Below are positions 56,656 through 64,000 of a stretch of 64,000 bases of DNA, in pieces (the first letter of the stretch is position 1; the number at the start of each line of letters is the position of its first letter). The notes under the pieces are model-generated. The model saw only the letters and a list, made by a program, of their open reading frames with translations. It did no database searches and was not told where the DNA came from. The position numbers and the translations under genes were made by a program. Origin of the DNA: Symbiodinium natans (Eukaryota; Sar; Dinophyceae; Suessiales; Symbiodiniaceae). The stretch spans positions 211,001-275,000 of the forward strand of contig CAJNDS010002364.1 in NCBI GenBank assembly GCA_905221605.1, in the 5' to 3' direction.

Positions 56656-56751
56656 CCCATCTGCGGACAAGAGGTCTCCGTCTTCGACGACGGCAGCCGC
56701 GATCACAGCGGCGAGATTGCCCCGCGGACTCCTATAGCCAACCTTAAATGT
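56656..56751 (+). CDS. Exon-like island next to a family C element
   Basis: Phase 0 from the acceptor: PICGQEVSVFDDGSRDHSGE then IAPRTPIANLK, with AAAT|GTGGGGG as a possible donor. Acidic, one of the clearer islands. Its acceptor AG belongs to the palindromic element. Confidence 0.46.
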
Positions 56752-56880
56752 GGGGGTTTGCGAGGAAAAGGGACCCCTTATGTAGACCCCAAAGAACAGG
56801 ATTTCCCTATCAACAAGACCTCAATAAGGTGCCCCGAATTTCGGAACCCGCATGTAATGATTTAGGAGCACGTAAGCTTT
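56752..56880. mobile_element. Family I repeat
   Basis: GGACCCCTTATGTAGACCCC, AGGATTTCCCTATCAACAAGACC and AATTTCGGAACCC match 30485-30592. Confidence 0.5.
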
Positions 56881-56996
56881 GGGGCTGTGTAGGGGCCCCT
56901 AGGAGCTTTAAGGGTTTAGGGTTTTAGGGCTTAGGGTTTAGGGCTTCGGGCTTCGGGTTTAGGGTTTAGGGTTTAGGGGCTTCTGAAAGCCCCTAT

Positions 56997-57108
56997 TCGG
57001 AGGTTCATGGTACTTAATAACCCCAATTCTAACTGCACTTATGACACACTTATCAGCCGCCATAGTTCAGTTACAATTGGGCCATTAAGCACCATGAACC
57101 TCCAAGTA
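56997..57108. mobile_element. Family A palindromic element
   Basis: CGGAGGTTCATGGTACTTAAT and TTAAGCACCATGAACCTCCAAG ends around a short core. Confidence 0.75.
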
Positions 57109-57244
57109 AGCCTAAATCTTTACCCTAAACCCTAAACCCTAAATCCTTTTCGGGTTTTGGGGTGGATGAGGGCTCAGGGTTTGGGCTTTAGTGCTTAAGG
57201 CACCAGGGCATCGGGGCAGCATCAGGGCCATGGGTTCTTGTAAG

Positions 57245-57315
57245 GTTTAGAGTTTAGGGTTTGGGGTTTAGGGTTTAGGGTTTAGCGTTTAGGGTTTAGG
57301 GTTTAGGGTTTGGGG
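57245..57315 (+). repeat. TTTAGGG array
   Basis: Ten units. Confidence 0.93.
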
Positions 57316-57428
57316 TTCAACCCTCGCTGGAACTTCTTGGAAGGGATACTCTCCACAGTGACTGTCGAAGGGGCCCTGATTCGTAGAACCCTCTAAGGCC
57401 GCTACACTACACAAATACATAAGGCATG

Positions 57429-57429
<1 letters not shown>

Positions 57430-57463
<34 letters not shown>

Positions 57464-57475
57464 GTATAGAGAATA
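57430..57475 (+). repeat. (CA)n(TA)n microsatellite
   Basis: CACACA passing to TATATA. Confidence 0.9.
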
Positions 57476-57579
57476 TATAGCAAGACATGATTTTGTTGTT
57501 GAGCAAGAAGAATAGCAGTGTACATAGCAAAAGCAACAAAAATAGCAGCACATCTACACAGACAAGACGTATGGAGTCC

Positions 57580-57825
57580 CTAAACCCTAAACCCTAAACC
57601 CTAAACCCTAAACCCTAAACCCTAAACCCTAAACCTTAAACCAAAGGAGCTCGAGGACCGCCCCTCAAAGCGCCCCTAGAGCCGAAGGGTTTAGGGTTTA
57701 GGGTTTAGGGTTTAGGGTTTGGGGTTTAGGGTTTAGGGTTTAGGGTTTAGGCTTGGGGCTTAGGGCTTAGGGCTTAGGGCTTAGGGCTTAGGGCTTAGGG
57801 CTTAGGGCTTAGGGCTTAGGGTTTA
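57580..57825. repeat. C-strand array, short island, G-strand array with (GGGCTTA)n
   Basis: CCCTAAA units 57580-57635; short open piece PKELEDRPSKRP (57641-57679); then TTTAGGG (57688-57750) and a homogeneous GGGCTTA block of ten units (57755-57820). Confidence 0.92.
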
Positions 57826-57959
57826 ACGTTCCCCCAAAAACATCAGGATTCATTTTCAGCGAAGCCCTTCATGGAAGGCTTAGGGTTTAGGGTTAAGGTT
57901 TTAGGATTTCGGGCGTACTACAAAAAAGGTTCCTAGAGACGCTTGCACACCCCTACAAA

Positions 57960-58231
57960 CACCCCTAAACCCTAAACCCCAAACCCCAAACCCCGAACCC
58001 CGAACCCCGAACCCCAAACCCCAAACCCTAACCCTAAACCCGAAACCCCAAACCCCAAACCCCAAACCACAAACCCCAAACCCCAAACCCCAAACCCCAA
58101 ACCCCAAACCCCAAACCCCAAACCCCAAACCCCAAACCCCAAACCCAAACCCCAAACCCCAAACCCCAAACCCCAAACCCCAAACCCTAAACCCTAAACC
58201 CCAAACCCCAAACCCTAAACCCTAAACCCAC
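57960..58231 (-). repeat. CCCCAAA variant block
   Basis: About 37 units, mainly CCCCAAA with three CCCCGAA, ending in CCCTAAA next to the 58234 exon-like island. The long minus-strand Gly/Phe/Trp frame here is an artefact. Confidence 0.95.
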
Positions 58232-58233
58232 AG

Positions 58234-58322
58234 CTTTGGTTATCTCAGATGTCGAAGCCCAGGTGCAGAGATGGCGCCAGCGCCTCACCGAAGCCTATCC
58301 GGACTGGAAGAGGGGCACGGTT
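58234..58322 (+). CDS. Exon-like island, strongly protein-like
   Basis: Acceptor AACCCACAG, frame LVISDVEAQVQRWRQRLTEA then YPDWKRGTV, donor GTT|GTAAGG (or CACG|GTTGTAAG). C-strand block before, G-strand array after. Amphipathic, helical in character. Unknown family. Confidence 0.52.
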
Positions 58323-58334
58323 GTAAGGCGGCTT

Positions 58335-58440
58335 GAGGGTTTAGAGTTTGGGGTTTGGGGTTTGGGGTTTAGGGTTTAGGGTTTGGGGTTTAGGGTTTTT
58401 TGGGTTTTGGGTTTGGGGTTTAGGGTTTAGGGTTTAGGGT
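58335..58440 (+). repeat. TTTGGGG/TTTAGGG array
   Basis: About 14 mixed units after the 58234 exon-like island. Confidence 0.92.
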
Positions 58441-58486
58441 TTAAGACGCCCCACCCACCCAGAAGCCCTTTCATGTGGCAACCCTA

Positions 58487-58713
58487 TCTACCATTTCAAT
58501 TCTTGCTTGCCTAAGTCCCCTAAATCCTGAATCCTAAAAGCTCCAGAGAGGCCCCTGAATCCTGAATCCTAAACGCGCCAGAAAAGCCCCCAAATAGCTT
58601 TTAACAGCTCCAGAAAGCTTCAAAACGCCCCCGGAACCCAGGATTTGCCTGCTCCCGCAATGAAGATGCTGTTTTTTAGGGTCCTCCATTTCCATTTTAC
58701 CCCACAGCACCAC
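58487..58713 (+). repeat. Left copy of a direct repeat (about 0.2-0.3 kb)
   Basis: TCTACCATTTCAATTCTT, AAGTCCCCT, AAAAGCTCCAGA, CAGGATTTGCCTGCTCCCGCAA and TTTACCCCA.AGCACCACC occur in the same order at 62428-62640. The intervening bases differ by substitutions and small indels. Confidence 0.72.
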
Positions 58714-59001
58714 CTAAACCCCGAAGGCGCCAGAAGGCCCGAGCAGCACCAAAACACACCAGGAGGCTAACATGCCTCCAAAACGCCACAGGAGACCCCA
58801 AAAGGCCCCAAAAGGTCCCAGGAGGCTTGGGAGAAGCACAAAAAGGCTCAGGAACGGTCCGCCCAAGAAAAGTCGGATTCCGGCTGGGACAATGACCTGG
58901 GGGCGTCGCGGGGTGTGGCAGGGGGGGGCCAGAAGGGCTAGAAGGTCAGGGAACCAGGGGTTAGGGGGTCAGGGAGTTCGGTTCTTGACTGGCCTCCAGC
59001 A

Positions 59002-59184
59002 TTAAAGGCTACATTCCAACATGTGGTCAGGGCATTTGAAGCGGTGAACAAGGCCACCCGTGAAAACCATGTTCAAGGCGTCAAATTTGATTATGATGAC
59101 ACTATAGTTCTAACAGTTCATGGAATTCGTCGTCTCACATACCTTGAAAAGCCTCCTCGCAAGAGCGGCCCGCCAGGCTGCTGA
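59002..59184 (+). CDS. Coding fragment, unknown family
   Basis: After GGCCTCCAG the frame reads LKATFQHVVRAFEAVNKATR, ENHVQGVKFDYDDTIVLTVH, then YLEKPPRKSGPPGC and TGA. A related but shortened stretch appears at about 59575-59650 (NQVQAIRFDNYPEKPRRRF), pointing to a duplicated gene or domain. Confidence 0.45.
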   Translation, partial: LKATFQHVVRAFEAVNKATRENHVQGVKFDYDDTIVLTVHGIRRLTYLEKPPRKSGPPGC

Positions 59185-59529
59185 AGCCACGCGTGGGAGG
59201 GCTTTCAGCTCAAGCGACGGTGGCGCAGGATTCTTGCGGTGTAAACCTACACCTGGGTTCCCAAGTTCCGGGGCCCTGCTCTGCTTCTTTTGCGATGCCT
59301 TTGGTGGGTGAGGGACAGCATCAAACGGTTTTTCTGCACTCCTGGATTCTTTCTGCAGTCTTCCGAAACAACGATTCTTGTGGCACATGCCATCTCGTCG
59401 GCAGCCACACAAGCCCTCATTAGCAGAATGCTCTTTGTCAGCCGGCAGGGGGGGGGGGGCCAGAGGTGCAAGGGGGCCAGGCTCGGTAAATAGAGAGTTT
59501 GGTAGGAGATCTTCTTGTTTAGCTTGCAG

Positions 59530-60000
59530 GATGAGGCTGGAGGTGGCAGCAAAGGTTGGGGGACATGTTCCGTTTTCGGTCTTTCGAAACCAAGTTCAAG
59601 CCATCAGATTTGACAATTACCCTGAAAAGCCGCGCAGAAGGTTTCCAGGTTTTTGGCAGGCGTTTTTGAGCAAGCGGACAAACAGGAGAACGCCGCCCTT
59701 GCTGCCAAAAAAAGAAAGAGGCCGGCTTGACCGAGGTATTCTTGACACTGCGGAAAAACATGGAGGCCTACGCCAAGCACGTCGTCTCGGAAGAGGCATC
59801 AGCTTCATGGTCGTGCTAGCACGAACCCCATCTCTCGTGCATTGTGTTAGGAAGTGGACCTGGCCATCGCCCTGCAGGAGCAGGCCGGGCTCGGCCAAGC
59901 ATTGTGCTAGAACCATACCTTTCCACGCTTTCCACGATACGCGTCGTCAGGACGCGTCCGACGTCATGTCAAGCGACGTGGAGGCCTGAGAGAGTCAGCA
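59530..60000 (+). pseudogene. Diverged second copy of the 59.0-kb fragment and following sequence
   Basis: A long + frame (59378-59989) covers LEVAAKVGGHVPFSVFRNQV and the QVQAIRFD..YPEKP stretch. Compared with 59002-59184 it lacks about 18 residues. The remaining frame is Arg-rich and may be non-coding. Confidence 0.35.
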
Positions 60001-60039
60001 GACAACATGTTCACAGGCAGGGAGAGGCGCCGCCACAAA

Positions 60040-60300
60040 CGACGAGGAGGACGTCCGAGTCAAGAGACTTTGTGGAGACTGCGCCTGGCACTGTGCAGGA
60101 AGCCAGCCAGCTGGCAAGAGCCAAAGCGCGCTCGCTCCTGGACGACGATGACCCCGATTTCCACCCGCGGGGCCCTCGACAGTCAGCAGGCAACAGGAAC
60201 AGCAATCGAGTCTTTTCGCCGAGGACTGGTGGCGGTTCCGCCAGTGGCTTGGGCCGGAGGAGAGGCTCAGGCGTCGTCAGAGAGTTTGCAGGCCGAGAAG
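60040..60300 (+). CDS. Possible coding fragment, acidic/low complexity
   Basis: One + frame reads SRDFVETAPGTVQEASQLAR, AKARSLLDDDDPDFHPRGPR then a Gly/Ser/Arg stretch. An overlapping frame is open too. Runs into the tandem-repeat region. Confidence 0.3.
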
Positions 60301-61122
60301 CTTGTGTATTGGGGTGGGGGGAGGTGCGATACAGGGAGAATGAGTTCAACAAATCATGATGTAGGCGCCACCGAAGACGCCGAAGCAGAAGAAGGGCAAG
60401 GATGTCGGGTGGGGAGGGGGGGGGGGAAGAGTTCAATAAATCATGATACAGGCGCCGACGAATCCGAAGGAGCCGTCTGAGGTGGTCGGGTGTGGGGGAA
60501 GTGGGGAGGGGGGGGGGGGGGGGGTGGTTTAGACTTCAATAAATCATGATGCAGGCGCTGCCAAAAAAAGAAGGTCAAGGAGTTGCCTGAGACTTCAATA
60601 AATCATGATGCAGGCGCTGCCAAAAAAAGAAGGTCAAGGAGTTGCCTGAGGTGGTCGGGTGGGGAGGGGTCATTTTCGGTTTGAGGGAGAGTGGAAGGGC
60701 GGGTGGGGCGCTAGAATAGATTGACGAAGCACGCAACGATGCAGGTGGGCATGCAGGCTGTCGTGGCCTTGGTGAGCTGAGCTGGGTGAGGGCGAGGGGA
60801 GTGAAAGGAAAAAGAGGGCGTTTTGCTTTGGGCAACTGGAGGCGTCGTCAGAGAGTTTGCAGGCCGAGAAGCTTGTGTATTGGGGTGGGGGGAGGTGCGA
60901 TACAGGGAGAATGAGTTCAACAAATCATGATGTAGGCGCCACCGAAGACGCCGAAGCAGAAGAAGGGCAAGGATGTCGGGTGGGGAGGGGGGGGGGGAAG
61001 AGTTCAATAAATCATGATACAGGCGCCGACGAATCCGAAGGAGCCGTCTGAGGTGGTCGGGTGTGGGGGAAGTGGGGAGGGGGGGGTGGTTTAAACTTCA
61101 ATAAATCATGATGCAGGCGCCG
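60271..61122 (+). repeat. Segmental duplication with TTCAATAAATCATGATGCAGG units
   Basis: The segment 60271-60562 recurs at 60842-61122 (spacing 571 bp) almost unchanged. Within and between, the word TTCAA(T/C)AAATCATGAT..AGGCGC occurs seven times. A perfect 59-bp tandem pair lies at 60532/60591. Poly-G runs of different length mark the copies. Confidence 0.88.
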
Positions 61123-61232
61123 CCAACAAAAAAGCAGCGCATGGCCAAGGAGGTGGGGAGGGGGGAATATCTTGGTCAACCACGTATGTTGTGATGCCCA
61201 ATATGCCAGTGTGTAGTTCTTCGTTTGGCCAG

Positions 61233-61464
61233 AAGCTGGAGCTGAGCAAGTTCGTGAAGGACTGGGAAGACAGGCTGATGCTTGCTTGCCTTTCTCGAGC
61301 TGCATCTCAAGCAATGTCAAGAGACCGGCAGGTTGCACCAGCTGGATGTGTCCTGTGACGAAGAGCTGGCGTCAAGCTTGGAAGCGGCAGTGGGCTCCGA
61401 CGAGGCTCTTGCTGGTGCGCACGCGGCTCAGATCTCACAACGTCTGCTGAGGGCCTATGGGCTG
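61233..61464 (+). pseudogene. Exon with a 4-bp (CTTG) frameshift
   Basis: Acceptor CGTTTGGCCAG, frame KLELSKFVKDWEDRLMLA. At GCTTGCTTGCC (about 61281-61291) the frame breaks, and the protein-like reading continues in another frame as FLELHLKQCQETGRLHQLDV.. and AHAAQISQRLLRAYGL, ending CTG|GTAAGG. Ignoring one duplicated CTTG, the exon would be 76 codons, phase 0 at both ends. Helical; family unknown. A sequencing error is an alternative to a true frameshift. Confidence 0.5.
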
Positions 61465-62427
61465 GTAAGGCAGACGCTTCACAGCACGCAGGACTTTTCC
61501 TCATGCTCTGGTCTGCAGTCCTGTAACTAAAGAGCCTAAAATTTGCGGTGACCGGCAGGAGATTGTTCGCACTCCCCCTTTCCGCCTTGTCGAAACTGTC
61601 TCGGCTCTGAAAGCAACAGGTTTGGACTACAGAGTCCTTAAACAAGTCATGGTTGACTCATGTTGACTCAAGGCTCTACGTGTTCAGAGAGAGATGCCGG
61701 ATGTTTCAACGGCATGCCCTCGCGGGCTGCGACAGGTCAAAATGCAGCCTCTAACGTTTCCTTCTCCTGAGCGGGTGGTCTTCGGAGTCCTCAGCGGGCC
61801 TCAAGAGACTCAAGAGGAAAACAGTTTGACCCTGCCACGCCCTCTTCAAGGAAGCTTTTGGGTGCGGCGCAGATGTACAGTAAGCAAGGCAAGGCGCAAC
61901 AGACCTGCCTGACGCAGGGCGTGAGAGCCACCCGGTGGAACCGACCGAGGGGTGGCAGGAGTATAAAGACAGGAAGACGAGAGAGAGATAGAGATGGGGC
62001 GAGACTCGGAGACAAAGAACAGAGCTAGAGAGGACCCGTGCGTGCAACTATGACATTATGAATGTTGTGATGTGAAGGCATGGCCAAGGATGCCTGTTGC
62101 TGAGGCCCTTTGCCACAGGCATTGGACAAAGCAAAGACCACGGCAAGTAACACAAGTTTTTTCATTCCGAGGGAAATCTACACCCGGGGTCCCAAGTCCC
62201 GGGGCCTTGCTTCGAGCAAGGTAACGGTGAGGGGCTCGCGACCTACCTATGTAAATCCGAAACACGAAATGGGGATCCGAAATCTTAAGTCTTCTTTGGA
62301 ATTTGAGGCTAGTGCTCTGCATATCGCTTCCCCAAGTTTGGTACCCTTTGCCTCTGAGGAACCGACTGAGGGGTGGCAGGAGTTCAAAAGAGAAGGCGAG
62401 AGAGATAGAGATAGGGCGAGAGTATCT
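61465..62427. other. Decayed sequence with internal repeats
   Basis: GAACCGAC.GAGGGGTGGCAGGAGT followed by GAGAGATAGAGAT.GGGCGAGA occurs at about 61938 and 62360. The phrase CTACACC.GGG.TCCCAAGT.CCGGGGCC occurs at 59247 and 62169. No intact gene. Confidence 0.5.
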
Positions 62428-62830
62428 ACCATTTCAATTCTTACTGCGTAAGTCCCCTGAACCCTAAATCTTAAATCATAAAAGCTCCAGATAGCTTTCA
62501 AAAACCCAAAAGGCTTCAAAAAGCACCCAAAAACGGGTGGAACTCAGGATTTGCCTGCTCCCGCAACGACAAATGCTGTTTTTCAGTACTGCAATCGACG
62601 GTTTCGGGGTCCCTCCATTTTACCCCAAAGCACCACCACAGCCCCAGATCGCTTTCAAAAGCCCGCAAAGGCTTCAAAAAGCTCCCAAAAAAGGATGGAT
62701 GGTCCCGCAATGGAAAATGCCGTTTTTTTGGACTGAAATTGACGATTTCGGTGCCCTCCATTTCCCCCAAGAGCACCACCATAGCCCCAAATAGCTTTCA
62801 AAAGCCTCAAAAGGCTTCAGGGAAGCACCA
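62428..62830 (+). repeat. Right copy of the direct repeat, internally duplicated
   Basis: Matches 58487-58713 in order. It is followed by a second partial unit (GCTTTCAAAAGCC..GGCTTCAAAAAGC, CCCGCAA.GGAAAATGC) at 62650-62830, so the unit is itself tandemly repeated. Confidence 0.7.
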
Positions 62831-62894
62831 GGACACCCCAGCACAACCTGTTCCGGGGGGGCTGTGGGACAACCCGGGGAGGGGGGTGGGGGGC

Positions 62895-62970
62895 GTAGGA
62901 TTTAGGATTTAGGATTTAGGGTTTAGGATTTAGGATTTAGGGTTTAGGGTTTAGGGTTTAGGATTTAGGG
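62895..62970 (+). repeat. GGATTTA/GGGTTTA array
   Basis: GGATTTA variant units mixed with TTTAGGG. Confidence 0.93.
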
Positions 62971-63007
62971 ACAAAAAAAGTCAACGACTCCATTAAGGTT
63001 TAAAAAA

Positions 63008-63110
63008 CAATATATGTATATATATATATATATATATAATGTATATGTATATATATATATATATTATAATGGAATATATATGTATATACTATCTATATAC
63101 ACATATAGGT
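63008..63110. repeat. (AT)n/(TATG)n tract
   Basis: TATATATA and TATGTATA words of about 100 bp, self-complementary. Confidence 0.9.
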
Positions 63111-63174
63111 AGAAAGTGTTTGGGGTTTAGGGTTTAGGAGGTTGTGATTTTTCGGGGATCCCGGGTGCGTGCAG

Positions 63175-63276
63175 GAGACGTTGTGGTTCACTGCCGGCAT
63201 CAACGCAGCACGCGTAGAGGCGTGCCCACCCATCTGCACCAGGGCCCTTGTGATCCTTGAAACAAATGTGTTCAGG
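63175..63276 (+). CDS. Exon-like island, 34 codons, phase 0 at both ends
   Basis: Acceptor GGGTGCGTGCAG, frame ETLWFTAGINAARVEACPPI then CTRALVILETNVFR, donor TTCAGG|GTTTAGGG. Unknown protein; both flanking tracts are G strand. Confidence 0.5.
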
Positions 63277-63570
63277 GTTTAGGGTTAGGGTCTTAGGGTT
63301 TTAGGGTTCAGGGTTTAGGGTTTAGGGCTTGGGGTTTGGGGTTTGTGGTTTGGGGTTTGTGGTTTGGGGTTTGGGGTTTGGGTAAGGCCTTGTCCTTGAA
63401 CCAATTTGGGGCGTTTACGATCTTAGGGGTACCTTCTTGGGGAACAACACATCTTCAGGGAATCCGATTTTTTTGGGGGGTGTTTATTTTAGGGGCCCCC
63501 CATGTAGGGCCGTTAAGGTTCAGGTGGGTTTAGGGTTTAGGGTTTAGGGTTTAGGGTTTAGGGTGTAGGG
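63277..63570 (+). repeat. G-strand arrays with unique middle
   Basis: TTTAGGG/TTTGGGG/TTTGTGG units 63277-63383; unique 63384-63526; TTTAGGG units 63528-63570. Confidence 0.9.
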
Positions 63571-64000
63571 TTTGGGTCCATGTCGGGTCCACGGATCCTA
63601 AAAGACCTCGGAGCACCCACAAGCACGCTGGTTGAGTTCAGGGTTGGGGTTGGGGCCTTCGAAAGGAGAAATTGCCCCTTGAAAGCAAAATTTGGTCCAA
63701 GCGCCTTAAAAACCCTCGAAAACCTTAGGCAAAATCTCACAGAACCTTGAAAAAACCCTGAAGCCCTAACACCCCGGAACCCTATACCCTCAACCCAAAT
63801 ATCCTGAACCCGAAACCCTAAAACCCTAAACCCTCAAAAGCTTCGGCTTCAACCCTAAACCCTACAAACCCTCTAAGCCCAATAAATCCTAGAAACCCGA
63901 AAACCCTCAACTCAACCATAAACCCAACAAACCCTCTAAGCCCTATAAATCCTAGAAACCCTACATCCCTCACAACCCCTAAAACCCTATAGAGAAATCA
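63571..64000 (-). repeat. Unique sequence passing into decayed C-strand words
   Basis: A weak minus frame (63558-63740); then ACCCT-rich words with a duplicated phrase AACCCTCTAAGCCC.ATAAATCCTAGAAACC at about 63866 and 63927. Confidence 0.75.

Noticed and set aside
57901-58176. Gly/Phe/Trp-rich minus ORFs
   Set aside because: Translation of CCCCAAA repeats.

Overview
This window looks like nuclear DNA of a eukaryote whose telomere unit is TTTAGGG, most likely a dinoflagellate. The reasons are: hundreds of interstitial TTTAGGG/CCCTAAA tracts; short coding-like islands of about 50-180 nt with GT-AG or GC-AG type edges, nearly all read on the + strand; a LINE-like reverse-transcriptase tail with Cys/His motifs of a style I associate with dinoflagellate retroelements; and many short palindromic elements. 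No rRNA, tRNA, CRISPR array or bacterial operon was seen. The species call is inference, and no protein family is firmly identified.

Layout. From 1 to about 34.5 kb the sequence alternates every 50-300 bp between telomere-like tracts (G strand, TTTAGGG, or C strand, CCCTAAA) and unique islands. Many islands are open in one frame and have plausible splice edges (for example 12212-12343, 15723-15824, 18772-18830, 23494-23619, 29712-29891, 31219-31320). At 34.6-38.7 kb lies a block of simple sequence: TCTC, poly-G/C fold-backs, a roughly 100-bp tandem repeat, and TAG trinucleotide arrays. A 0.93-kb element with inverted ends sits inside the TAG arrays and carries two convergent ORFs. From 39 to 58.4 kb the telomere/island pattern returns, interrupted by a 406-codon minus-strand ORF (50733-51953). 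From 58.4 to 62.8 kb is a region with few telomere tracts. It is bounded by related direct repeats and holds broken coding fragments and tandem duplications. The last kilobase returns to telomere tracts with one clean island (63175-63276).

Main observation. The telomere-like tracts are oriented relative to the coding-like islands. In about half of roughly 60 islands read by eye, C-strand repeat lies before the island and G-strand repeat after it; the reverse order is clearly rarer. Read as exons on the + strand, the introns would begin with GTTTAGGG repeats (the repeat itself supplying the GT) and end with CCCTAAA repeats followed by a short pyrimidine stretch and AG. The two ends of such introns would be complementary. 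The same geometry would arise if tiny telomere-capped DNA pieces had been joined end to end, in the cell or in the library or assembly, and the sequence alone cannot exclude this. Telomere tracts are also found inside copies of short palindromic elements whose other copies lack them, so tracts have been inserted or expanded at TTTA/AGGG-like seeds.

The islands cannot be joined into named genes from the sequence alone. They are reported as partial exons with modest confidence, each to be tested against transcripts.
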